Positions 1 to 7,228 of a DNA stretch of 8,509 bases are shown one piece after another. Each line of letters begins with the position of its first letter. The stretch's first letter is position 1. The notes below the pieces were generated by a model. That model saw only the letters and a program-made list of their open reading frames with translations, did no database searches and had not been told where the DNA came from. A program made the translations under genes and the position numbers. The DNA is taken from NCBI GenBank assembly GCA_002718935.1, contig PBFV01000018.1:1-8509 (forward strand). The letters run 5' to 3'. The stretch comes from Verrucomicrobiales bacterium. Its GTDB lineage: Bacteria; Verrucomicrobiota; Verrucomicrobiia; Limisphaerales; UBA1100.

Positions 1-2
1 TG

Positions 3-1811
3 ATGAGCGAGGATAATCTGGCCACTGAAAAGAAACTGCTGCAGGAAGCCGAGGCCCAAGGCACCGCGGCAAAACTCAAGACGTACACCAAGCTCTCCGG
101 CCCGGGCTGGCTGCAGGGCGCCATCACCCTCGGCGGCGGCTCACTGGCTGGCAGCCTGTACCTCGGCGTGATTGGCGGCTACCAACTTTTGTGGCTGCAA
201 CCACTGATGATGGTGCTGGGCATTCTGATGCTGTCGGTGATCGGCTATGTGGCCTTATCCACGGGTGAGCGGCCCTTTCACGCGATCAACAAGCACATCA
301 ACCCCGTGCTCGGCTGGGGCTGGCTGCTCGCCGCACTCATGGCCAACCTTGTGTGGGCCATGCCACAATTTTCACTGGGAGTAGCGGCACTCAAGCAAAA
401 CCTTGGTTTCGGTGCGAGTGATGGCTTCTTGACAATACTGCTCCTCGCAATCTCAGCGGCGGTGGTTTGGATGTACGATTCCAAAGGGGTTAAATTGTTT
501 GAAATGATCCTGAAGGTAATGGTGGGCATCATTGTGCTCAGCTTTTTCGGCGTAGTTTTGATGATGGCAGGCAGCTTGGAGTGGGGATCTATCGCGGGCG
601 GGTTTATCCCGGATTTCAGCCTATTGTCCGAGCCGGCAGCTAAATTCCAAGCGAGCCTTGGCGAATTGCAGGACAAAGGAGCCAAGGCGTACTGGAATGA
701 GACAATTCTTCATTCCCAGCGCGACCGCATGGTCGCTGCTGCCGCTACGGCGGTGGGCATTAACATGACATTCCTCCTGCCCTACTCGCTTTTGCGCAAA
801 GGTTGGGGACGCGAACACCGCGGGCTGGCGCGGTTTGATCTCGGAATCGGGCTGTTCATTCCATTCTTCCTTGCCACCACTTGTGTGGTGATTGCCTCGG
901 CCACGCAATTTCACGGCGAATTTAACGCCGCCTTGGTGGACAACAATGCCACGGAAAAATCACTCAAACTCAAGGGCGGATATCAGGGGAACCTCAAGAA
1001 GCGCGCAGCCGTTCACCTGGGTGAAGAGATGTTGAAAGAAGCAGACGCGAATCAAACCAAGTTTGAGGATTATGTAAAATCTGTAAAAGACACGAATGGA
1101 ACGAAGGCTGAGCAAGCCAAAAAGTGGAAGGCTGCCATTGATGCCAATGCCACGCTCGGAACCCTTGGCCCGTGGTTTGCTGCAGTAAACGCAAAAGTAC
1201 CCCGCGCCGAGCGTGAGCTGGCTGCCATGTTGGTGAAACGCGATGCCTTTCAACTCGCCGGTTCTCTTGAACAACTCACCGGCAATGCCAAAGCTACCCA
1301 AACCATCTTTGGCATCGGCGTCGTTGGCATGGCTATCTCAACAATCATCATCCTGATGTTGATCAATGGCTTCTGCATCACGGAGGCCATCGGTGCTGAA
1401 ATGGGTGGCACGGCTCACAAAATAGGATCGCTGCTACCGGGCGTGACCGGCGCGCTGGGCTTCCTGTGGCTGTGGGGCGATAGCGAGGCGCGGTTCTGGC
1501 TAGCGGTGCCGACGAGTGTGTTTGGCATGGTGCTGTTGCCGGTGGCGTATTTCACCTTTTTCTGCATGATGAACAGCAAGAGCCTGCTGGGCGATGCGTT
1601 GCCCAAGGGCGGCAAGCGCGTGGCGCTGAACCTCGCGATGGGCGTGGCGCTGGTGGCCTCATTGATCGGCGCGATGTGGTCCATCTGGAGCAAGCTGCAG
1701 TGGCTGGGCATCGGCATCTTTGCCGGGTTCATCGTGCTGGTGTTCCTCGGCCGCCTGTGGCTGCGGCTGAACCAGCGGCTGGATGCCATTGACGAGAAGC
1801 TCCAAAAATAG
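3..1811 (+). CDS. Divergent Nramp-fold membrane transporter with a large soluble insert
   Basis: This 602-residue protein has about eleven hydrophobic segments (roughly residues 34-56, 61-86, 103-128, 142-158, 166-190, 243-264, 278-301, 435-460, 498-521, 538-560, 566-586). The run SGPGW...GGYQLLWLQPL (32-67) resembles the TM1-TM2 region of Nramp divalent metal transporters, and GINMTFLLPYSLL (252-264) resembles their TM6. The TM1 metal-binding DPGN motif is GGGS here (44-47), and the TM6 Met before the conserved Pro is Leu259, so the substrate cannot be assumed to be Mn or Fe. Residues 302-434 form a charged, probably helical insert between the seventh and eighth segments; ordinary Nramp proteins have about 400-450 residues. 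The ATG lies in TGATGA at the window edge, so an upstream gene could overlap it, and a start outside the window is possible. The family call is by eye; a distant amino acid/cation transporter of the same fold is the alternative. Confidence 0.72.
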   Translation: MSEDNLATEKKLLQEAEAQGTAAKLKTYTKLSGPGWLQGAITLGGGSLAGSLYLGVIGGYQLLWLQPLMMVLGILMLSVIGYVALSTGERPFHAINKHINPVLGWGWLLAALMANLVWAMPQFSLGVAALKQNLGFGASDGFLTILLLAISAAVVWMYDSKGVKLFEMILKVMVGIIVLSFFGVVLMMAGSLEWGSIAGGFIPDFSLLSEPAAKFQASLGELQDKGAKAYWNETILHSQRDRMVAAAATAVGINMTFLLPYSLLRKGWGREHRGLARFDLGIGLFIPFFLATTCVVIASATQFHGEFNAALVDNNATEKSLKLKGGYQGNLKKRAAVHLGEEMLKEADANQTKFEDYVKSVKDTNGTKAEQAKKWKAAIDANATLGTLGPWFAAVNAKVPRAERELAAMLVKRDAFQLAGSLEQLTGNAKATQTIFGIGVVGMAISTIIILMLINGFCITEAIGAEMGGTAHKIGSLLPGVTGALGFLWLWGDSEARFWLAVPTSVFGMVLLPVAYFTFFCMMNSKSLLGDALPKGGKRVALNLAMGVALVASLIGAMWSIWSKLQWLGIGIFAGFIVLVFLGRLWLRLNQRLDAIDEKLQK

Positions 1812-1844
1812 CGTTCATTTTCCCGACAATTTCGCACAAGGGGC

Positions 1845-1873
1845 TTGCCTTGGGCGGCGCGGAAACGGACAAT
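1845..1873 (+). promoter_or_regulatory. Weak sigma-70-like promoter candidate for the EF-G-like gene
   Basis: TTGCCT at 1845-1850 and GACAAT at 1868-1873 are separated by 17 nt; each box matches 4 of 6 consensus bases. Transcription would begin near 1880, giving a leader of about 13 nt before the ATG at 1893. This is a pattern match only, and readthrough from the transporter gene is an equally good explanation. Confidence 0.22.
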
Positions 1874-1879
1874 CCGCGC
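1857..1879 (+). other. Inverted repeat upstream of the EF-G-like gene
   Basis: GCGCGGA (1857-1863) and TCCGCGC (1873-1879) are perfectly complementary around a 9-nt loop, and a G-U pair can extend the stem by one. No T-run follows, so it is not an intrinsic terminator. It ends 13 nt before the chosen ATG, so it could affect translation initiation or bind a protein. It overlaps the weak promoter candidate. Confidence 0.4.
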
Positions 1880-1892
1880 TCACCCAATTGAC

Positions 1893-3977
1893 ATGAAGGA
1901 ATACCCCTCTGCGGACATCCGCAACTTGGCACTCGTCGGCCACGCCGGCGCGGGCAAAACCATGCTGGCTGAGGCCATCCTCGCCGCCGGCGGCGTCATC
2001 AATCGTCTGGGCAGCATCGAGAACGGTTCCACCGTTTCGGACTTTCAAGCCGCCGAGCATGAACGGCAGGTTTCCATCGGCGCCTCGCTGATGCACACGG
2101 ATTGGACCGGCAAAAAGCTGAACATCATCGACACCCCCGGTTACCTCGACTTTCTCGCCGAGGCCAAGGCCGCCCTGCGCGTGGCGGATTGTGCCGCGCT
2201 GGTGATCAACGTGGCCGAGGGCGTGGAGGTGGGCACCACCCAGGTGGCCGAGTGGGCGGACCAGAATGGCCTGGCCAAGTTTGTTGTGCTCAATGGGGTG
2301 GACAAGGAGCACGTGAATTTTGATAGCGCGGTAGCCGGCACGCGCGAACTGCTCGGCAGCGGGGTAACGCCCCTCACCGTGCCGGTGAATGCCGGCCCGG
2401 GCTTTAATCAAGTGCTTGATGTGCTCACCAAGGAAGTGGTGACGTACGAAACCGATGGCATGGGCAAATGCACTGCCGCGGCCGCGGATGGCGACCTCGC
2501 GGATCAGGCCGAGGAACTGCATGCTGCACTCATCGAGGCGGTGGCCAGCGCGGATGATGCGTTGATGGAAAAGTTTTTTGAGGAAGGTACGCTTTCGGAG
2601 GAGGACCTCAAGGCCGGCCTCGAGGCGGCGTTGTTGAGCGGCGAGCTGATCCCCGCCTTTGCCACCAGCGCCACAACCAACGTGGGAGTAAGCCGCCTGA
2701 TGGATTTCACTGCGAAATACGGCATCGCCCCCACCGCCCGCGGCCCCGTGCCCGCCATCAACGACAAGGACGACAGCGAGACCGAGGTGTCCATCGACGG
2801 CCCCGAGCCGGTGCTGCTGATTTTCAAGACCATCTCCGACCGCCACGTGGGCAACCTGTCGTTCTTCAAGATTTACTCCGGCACGATGGCGGCCGGGAAC
2901 GACCTAAAGAACACCACGCAAAAGAGCAGCGAACGCATCGGACAGATTTTTGTGCTCAACGGCAAGGAAAGTGAGTCGGCGGAGAAACTGCACGCCGGAG
3001 ACCTCGGCGCCTTGGTGAAGCTCAAGCAAACTCACACCTGCGACACCTTGTGCAGCGCCAAGGCGGGCGTGGTGTTGCCGCCGATTGATTTTCCGAAGCC
3101 AAACATTCACGAGGCGCTCACCAGCAAGGCAAAGGGTGACGAGGACAAGATCGCCCAGGGCCTCTCCGCCCTGCACGAGGAAGATCCCACTTTTGTGTAC
3201 CGCGTGGATGGCGAGCTGCACCAGACGGTGATCAGCGGCATGGGCGAGCTTCATCTCCGCGTGGTTTGCGGCAAGCTCAAGGAGCGGTACAACGTGGAAG
3301 TGGAGCTGTACGAGCCCAAGGTGCCCTACCGCGAAACCATCAAGGGCCGAGGCGAGGCGAAGTACCGTCACAAGAAACAATCCGGCGGCGCCGGCCAGTT
3401 CGCCGAAGTGTGGATGCGTGTGGAGCCCAAGGAACGCGATAGCGGCCTGGAATTTACCGATAGCCTCGTGGGCATGAATGTGGATCGCGTGTTCGTGCCG
3501 TCCGTGGAGAAAGGCGTGAAGGCCATATCGACTGAGGGTGTGGTGGCCGGCTACCGCGTGGTGGATTTGAAGGTGGATTTTTACGACGGCAAAATGCATC
3601 CGGTCGACTCAAAGGACGTTGCCTTCCAGATTGCCGGCCGCGGAGCCTTCCGCGAAGCCGTGCAAGGCGCCAAGCCGTGCCTGCTCGAGCCCATTTACAA
3701 TGTGGAAGTGAAAATCCCCGATGACTTCACCGGTGCCGTTACCGGCGACCTCAACAGCCGTCGCGGCCGAATGCAAGGCATGGACGCGGCCGGTGGCTTT
3801 CAGGTGGTGAAAGCGCACATTCCACAAAAGGAATTATACCGCTACTCCACCACCCTGAGGTCACTCACTGAGGGCCGCGGCATCCACACAGAGGAATTCA
3901 GCCACTACGAGGAAATGCCCGGTGACCTCCAAAAGAAAGTCATCGATGCCGCCCAAAAGGAAAAGGAAGAGGAATAA
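1893..3977 (+). CDS. EF-G-like translational GTPase (EF-G paralogue)
   Basis: This 694-residue protein covers the full EF-G architecture: G domain with P-loop GHAGAGKT (16-23), switch I ERQVSI (57-62), DTPGYLDF (80-87), G4 position NGVD (134-137) and TSA (258-260); domain II around 305-395 (VGNLSFFKIYSG); domain III around 415-480 (GMGELHL); domain IV around 485-600 (HKKQSGGAGQFAEV); domain V around 600-675 (GDLNSRRGRMQGM, LRSLTEGRG). The histidine that normally follows DTPG in EF-G is Tyr84, and the usual NKxD is NGVD. Together with switch I these point to the EF-G2/EF-G-like paralogue group rather than housekeeping FusA, as does its position outside the str operon. The frame is open back to a TTG at 1845, but conserved sequence begins at the ATG at 1893 and length fits EF-G; no clear Shine-Dalgarno precedes either start. 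The exact role (translocation, recycling, stress) is unknown. Confidence 0.9.
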   Translation: MKEYPSADIRNLALVGHAGAGKTMLAEAILAAGGVINRLGSIENGSTVSDFQAAEHERQVSIGASLMHTDWTGKKLNIIDTPGYLDFLAEAKAALRVADCAALVINVAEGVEVGTTQVAEWADQNGLAKFVVLNGVDKEHVNFDSAVAGTRELLGSGVTPLTVPVNAGPGFNQVLDVLTKEVVTYETDGMGKCTAAAADGDLADQAEELHAALIEAVASADDALMEKFFEEGTLSEEDLKAGLEAALLSGELIPAFATSATTNVGVSRLMDFTAKYGIAPTARGPVPAINDKDDSETEVSIDGPEPVLLIFKTISDRHVGNLSFFKIYSGTMAAGNDLKNTTQKSSERIGQIFVLNGKESESAEKLHAGDLGALVKLKQTHTCDTLCSAKAGVVLPPIDFPKPNIHEALTSKAKGDEDKIAQGLSALHEEDPTFVYRVDGELHQTVISGMGELHLRVVCGKLKERYNVEVELYEPKVPYRETIKGRGEAKYRHKKQSGGAGQFAEVWMRVEPKERDSGLEFTDSLVGMNVDRVFVPSVEKGVKAISTEGVVAGYRVVDLKVDFYDGKMHPVDSKDVAFQIAGRGAFREAVQGAKPCLLEPIYNVEVKIPDDFTGAVTGDLNSRRGRMQGMDAAGGFQVVKAHIPQKELYRYSTTLRSLTEGRGIHTEEFSHYEEMPGDLQKKVIDAAQKEKEEE

Positions 3978-3996
3978 GCCCCGCAACCAATCACCC

Positions 3997-4027
3997 AACG
4001 GGACGGTTCAAACCGTCCCGTTTTTTT
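3997..4027 (+). terminator. Intrinsic terminator of the EF-G-like gene
   Basis: CGGGACGGTT (3999-4008) pairs with AACCGTCCCG (4011-4020) and is followed by seven Ts (4021-4027). The upstream AA at 3997-3998 can pair with the first two Ts. It begins 19 nt after the stop codon. On the - strand no T-run follows the hairpin, so it is clearly a terminator only for the + strand, although the convergent symporter transcript would also form the hairpin just past its stop. Confidence 0.93.
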
Positions 4028-6287
4028 ATGCGCCGATGCGGGCCATTAACAGCACCAGTCCGATGATCGCAAAACAGATGGCGAAACACACCGTGAAACC
4101 GATCCAGTCCTGTCGCGAGAGCTTGGTGAATTCCAACTGAGATTTGGGCAATAGCCGTGTATCGTCGAAGCGATCCGGGTTGGCATAGCTCTTCTCCATT
4201 TCCGCGGCGTCCTCCTCGGGATCCGGTTTCACCGGGGTTTTCATCTTCACATAAAACCGGTCCAAGGCCTCGCGGTTGTTCGGCTGTGTCAACAGACTCG
4301 CCACGATCATCACGAGGAACGGTGCGATGATCGCAAACGGCAAATCCAGCGTCTTGATCGCCGCACGGTTTTTGGTCGCCAACTCAACGCCGAACTTGTC
4401 GTACAACACCATGTCCAGTCGGAACCTCCCGCCGGCAACCAGTGGGACATCCTTTTTGTACTGCTTGGCCACCACGTTGCCCCCGGACAATCCCGGCACC
4501 TCAACATTCTCTTTCAGCTCGCCACTCTTTATCAGCAGACCTGCCAACTCCGTTTTCAAGCCATTCACCTGCTCCTTTGGCGCCGACTGAATCTGCAGCT
4601 CTAGCGACGCGATCTGACTATTGATCGCCGGCTGCACTTTACCCGTCCAAAATAATGCCACTCCTCCACTGCGTTTGGTAGCGGTAAACGCTTCGCCCTT
4701 AACCAACGGATCGGGCTTTCCACCCAACACCTCAAGCCGAGCAGCCCGTAACGCCTCGTGTGATTCTTCGCTGATCGCGCCGTGTTTCTTTTCCCATTGC
4801 TCAATTTTCACGTTGCGAATCCGAACATCAGCCGGGCTCGCATTTCGGTCCGATGTGGTCTCCACAAAATAACTGGTGGCCGTCCATTTTTCGCTGCTCT
4901 TCATGCCGCCATTCAAAACGGGCAGCAGGATTGGGATGATGAAAAAGAACAGCAACCCAAATGCCACCGTAATCCACGCTGCCTTGGCGGTGGCACGTCG
5001 CCAGTACATACCCAGCCAAAACACAGCCGCAAAGAGCACCGGGAAAATCCACGTGAGCTGGAGGTTGCTGAACATATCCCAAATGGTCCATGACATGAGC
5101 ACCGACCCGGCCACCACCAGCACGCCCATGATCCGGGCAAATTTCAGGCAATCCTTCTCGCCCGCATCAGGATTCACCAACGGCACATACACATTCCGCA
5201 CGACCAAGGCGGAGCAGACAAGCATGTAGCAGTCCACACTGCTCATCAGCGCGGCCAGCAGACAGGCCACCATGAGGCCGACAAGGCCAATGCCCAACGG
5301 CCCGAGGAGTTTTTCGGTAGCCACACCCCAGGCCGTGTCCGGATCACCCACTAGCGTGGCGTCATTGGAATACAGTGTGAGTACTATGAGCGCAGTGAGC
5401 ACCCAGCCGACCGTACAAAAACGCTTTATAAAGTTGCCGGTCACCAGCCCCACGCGTGCATCCCACTCACTCTTGGCTGTGCCCCCGCCCGTAACGATGA
5501 AATGCGGGGTGAGCACGATGCCGATGATGTTGATCAGCACAATAATAACGATCGCATACAACGGGAATTCGCTAGCTGAAGTGGACCCGACAAGTTGAAA
5601 AAAATGTTCCGGCAACTGCTCGTGCATGATGCGAAATCCGTCCATCATGCCACTGCCGCCATACGCCTTGGACACGGCGTTGAGCCCGAAAGGAATGAGC
5701 AACACCGACAGCAAAATGATGCAAATCCCTTGAATAAGATCTGTCCAATAGGCTGCCGCAATTCCGCCAAGTAGGCCGTATAGCACGATGATCACTGCGA
5801 TGATGGGCAACAACGAATATTGCAAAGGCACCCCAAAGAGCGTGTCCCCCATCAACGGTCCCGCGACCTTGCCGATGGCGGTGAAAAACATCGCACCGTA
5901 GATCATGTAATAAAAACAGCCGAAGATAGCATACGCCACGCCGAGTTCCTTGGATTCGTAGCGCTCCACAAACCAATCACCCAACGTGAGGCAGCGCATG
6001 CGGCGATACCACACGGCGCTGAACCAATAAATCGGCGTGACGAAAAGCCAGTACATCACACCCCACATACCGCTCACGCCGTTGGCGATGGTGCCGCGGG
6101 CGGTGTTCACCGGGTCAGCCGGGCCGGTGCCGGCGCCGAAGGCGGCAAAGGTTTGGAAGAGCTTGCCGAATTGGCGGCCGCCCATGAAAAAGTCTTCCTG
6201 CTTTTTCTGTTTGCGCATCAGCCAAAAGCCGATGCCGGCCATACCGGAAAAGTAAATGAAGAGGACAAGGTAATCGATGAAGGTCAT
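4026..6287 (-). CDS. Sodium:solute symporter (SSS family) with a large soluble insert
   Basis: This 753-residue inner-membrane protein probably couples sodium entry to uptake of an organic solute; the substrate is not visible. It starts with a typical SSS first helix (residues 4-22), followed by FFMGGRQFG (33-41), the family signature region GGIAAAYWTDLIQG (174-187) and LLAALMSSVDCYML (343-356), where the two serines sit where sodium-2 site residues lie in the family. About twelve hydrophobic segments occur before residue 459, then a hydrophilic stretch (460-648), then two more at 649-668 and 729-750. The insert makes it longer than the usual 450-600 residues. GGAG at 6297-6300 lies 9 nt before the ATG and supports the start. 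The gene follows rplQ in the same direction but beyond that operon's terminator, so it is probably its own unit. Its stop lies in the T-run of the convergent terminator. Confidence 0.88.
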   Translation of the reverse strand: MTFIDYLVLFIYFSGMAGIGFWLMRKQKKQEDFFMGGRQFGKLFQTFAAFGAGTGPADPVNTARGTIANGVSGMWGVMYWLFVTPIYWFSAVWYRRMRCLTLGDWFVERYESKELGVAYAIFGCFYYMIYGAMFFTAIGKVAGPLMGDTLFGVPLQYSLLPIIAVIIVLYGLLGGIAAAYWTDLIQGICIILLSVLLIPFGLNAVSKAYGGSGMMDGFRIMHEQLPEHFFQLVGSTSASEFPLYAIVIIVLINIIGIVLTPHFIVTGGGTAKSEWDARVGLVTGNFIKRFCTVGWVLTALIVLTLYSNDATLVGDPDTAWGVATEKLLGPLGIGLVGLMVACLLAALMSSVDCYMLVCSALVVRNVYVPLVNPDAGEKDCLKFARIMGVLVVAGSVLMSWTIWDMFSNLQLTWIFPVLFAAVFWLGMYWRRATAKAAWITVAFGLLFFFIIPILLPVLNGGMKSSEKWTATSYFVETTSDRNASPADVRIRNVKIEQWEKKHGAISEESHEALRAARLEVLGGKPDPLVKGEAFTATKRSGGVALFWTGKVQPAINSQIASLELQIQSAPKEQVNGLKTELAGLLIKSGELKENVEVPGLSGGNVVAKQYKKDVPLVAGGRFRLDMVLYDKFGVELATKNRAAIKTLDLPFAIIAPFLVMIVASLLTQPNNREALDRFYVKMKTPVKPDPEEDAAEMEKSYANPDRFDDTRLLPKSQLEFTKLSRQDWIGFTVCFAICFAIIGLVLLMARIGA

Positions 6288-6396
6288 GCGCGTTTACTCC
6301 GGCGAAATGATAGCTATTTCTGGGCTGCGCCCAACAAAAAAGCCGTCAGAATTCCAGGGGGCAGCACGTTTGAGAATTGTTCCCTTCTGATTGCAC
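6288..6396 (-). promoter_or_regulatory. Leader region of the symporter gene, with a weak promoter candidate
   Basis: This stretch between the rplQ terminator and the symporter ATG should contain the symporter promoter. The best match I see on the - strand is TTGGGC (6329-6334), 16 nt, TATCAT (6307-6312). The -10 matches 5 of 6 bases, but the -35 only 3 of 6. The resulting start near 6300 would place the GGAG ribosome binding site at the very 5' end of the mRNA, which is marginal. A 5-bp hairpin (6321-6333) lies between the boxes. No operator or riboswitch is recognisable. Confidence 0.22.
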
Positions 6397-6430
6397 AAAA
6401 AAATACCCTCTCGCCAGTGTGGGAGAGGGT
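6397..6430 (-). terminator. Intrinsic terminator of the alpha operon, after rplQ
   Basis: Read on the - strand, ACCCTCTC (6430-6423) pairs with GAGAGGGT (6412-6405) around a 10-nt loop and is followed by ATTTTTTT (6404-6397). It begins 36 nt after the rplQ stop codon and separates the ribosomal operon from the symporter gene. Confidence 0.88.
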
Positions 6431-6466
6431 TGGATGTGGGCATAGAGTGCCCAAAATTTGGTTGAG

Positions 6467-7204
6467 TTATTTGTCCGATTTCTCGTCGGTGTCAGATTCC
6501 TCGACCGCTTCAGCCTTGGGCTCTTCTTCAGCAGCTGGCTCTTCTTCAGCAGCTGGCTCTTCTGAGTCAGATTCTTCAGTTTCTTCGGAAGATTCCTCTT
6601 CCTCTGTGGCCGCTTCTTTAGCTTCAGCAGTGGCCTCTTCGGTCACATCCTCGGCCTCAGTAGCTTCGGAAGTCTCCTCTTCCGCTTTGGGCTCTTCGGC
6701 CTTGGGCTTGGACTTTTTCTTGGAAGATTTGCTTTCGCGCTCGGGTTTGTCACCGTCGGCCACCCACTCGAGGTAGGCCATTTCGGCGGCGTCGCCACGG
6801 CGACGGCCCAGTTTAATAACGCGGGTGTAGCCGCCCTGGCGATCTTCAAATCCCGGGGTGATGTCTTCCATCAGGATGCGCACCACGTCCTCGTTTTCGC
6901 GCCAGTATTTACGCTGATCAGCGCCGCTGCGCCCCTTGACCTTCGGGAAATGATGGCGGGGTTGGCAGCGGAGGCGCGAGGCGATAAGCCGGCGGTAATG
7001 GAGCCCGTCCTTGGGCTCGTCGGCGGCCAGCCCTTTTTTGCTGAGGGTCACCATTTTGTCCGCCACCACGCGCGCGGCCTTGGCCTTGGCGAGGGTGGTG
7101 CGGATACGGCGGTGCTTGATGAGGTTGCTCACCAAGTTGGCGAGCAACGAGGTGCGATGCTCAGTGGTACGGCCCAGTTTGGCTTTGCGTATGCGATGGC
7201 GCAT
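6467..7204 (-). CDS. rplQ: 50S ribosomal protein L17 with internal insert and long acidic tail
   Basis: L17 is a large-subunit ribosomal protein, and its place directly after rpoA is the classic one. Residues 1-79 carry the family start (MRHRIRKAKLGRT, HRTSLLANLVSNLI, RTTLAKAKAAR), and 104-148 carry the family end (DVVRILMEDI, DRQGGYTRVIKLGRRRGDAAEMAYLEWV). Between them, residues about 80-103 form an extra basic and aromatic stretch (RHHFPKVKGR, KYW) absent from the E. coli protein. After residue 150 comes a lysine patch (SSKKKSKPK, 160-168), then about 77 residues made mostly of Glu, Ala, Ser, Asp and Thr. The total of 245 residues is about twice the usual 115-130. The start is supported by GAAGGAAG upstream (core AAGGA at 7218-7222). 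The gap to rpoA is 36 nt, so they are surely cotranscribed. Confidence 0.95.
   Translation of the reverse strand: MRHRIRKAKLGRTTEHRTSLLANLVSNLIKHRRIRTTLAKAKAARVVADKMVTLSKKGLAADEPKDGLHYRRLIASRLRCQPRHHFPKVKGRSGADQRKYWRENEDVVRILMEDITPGFEDRQGGYTRVIKLGRRRGDAAEMAYLEWVADGDKPERESKSSKKKSKPKAEEPKAEEETSEATEAEDVTEEATAEAKEAATEEEESSEETEESDSEEPAAEEEPAAEEEPKAEAVEESDTDEKSDK
6521..6563 (-). repeat. 18-bp tandem repeat in the rplQ acidic tail
   Basis: On the + strand the unit CTCTTCTTCAGCAGCTGG occurs twice exactly (6521-6538, 6539-6556), followed by a 7-base partial copy. It keeps the reading frame and encodes a repeated EEPAAE block near residues 215-229 of L17. Perfect identity between units suggests a recent slippage duplication. 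Confidence 0.85.
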
Positions 7205-7228
7205 GGTGCTTGCGTCTTCCTTCTTGTT

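Noticed and set aside
1845..1892. TTG start giving 16 extra residues on the EF-G-like protein
   Set aside because: The extra residues do not resemble EF-G N-termini, conserved sequence begins at the ATG at 1893, and the resulting 694 residues fits the family. It is not fully excluded, because neither start has a clear ribosome binding site.
1815..2846. 343-codon open frame on the - strand opposite the EF-G-like gene
   Set aside because: The opposite strand encodes a full, conserved EF-G-like protein. The antisense frame is rich in His, Gly and Ala with no recognisable domain, as expected from GC-biased codon use.
2904..3599. 231-codon open frame on the - strand opposite EF-G domains II-IV
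   Set aside because: Shadow of the conserved gene; His- and Leu-rich composition and no family resemblance.
6321..6333. Small GC-rich hairpin in the rplQ-symporter gap
   Set aside because: The stem is only 5 bp with a 3-nt loop and no T-run follows it on either strand, so it is not a terminator. Nothing else supports a function.
5820..6776. 318-codon open frame on the + strand ending in a serine-rich region
   Set aside because: It crosses the antisense of the symporter start, an intergenic gap with a terminator, and the antisense of the rplQ tail. The serine runs are simply the complement of Glu/Ser-rich codons.
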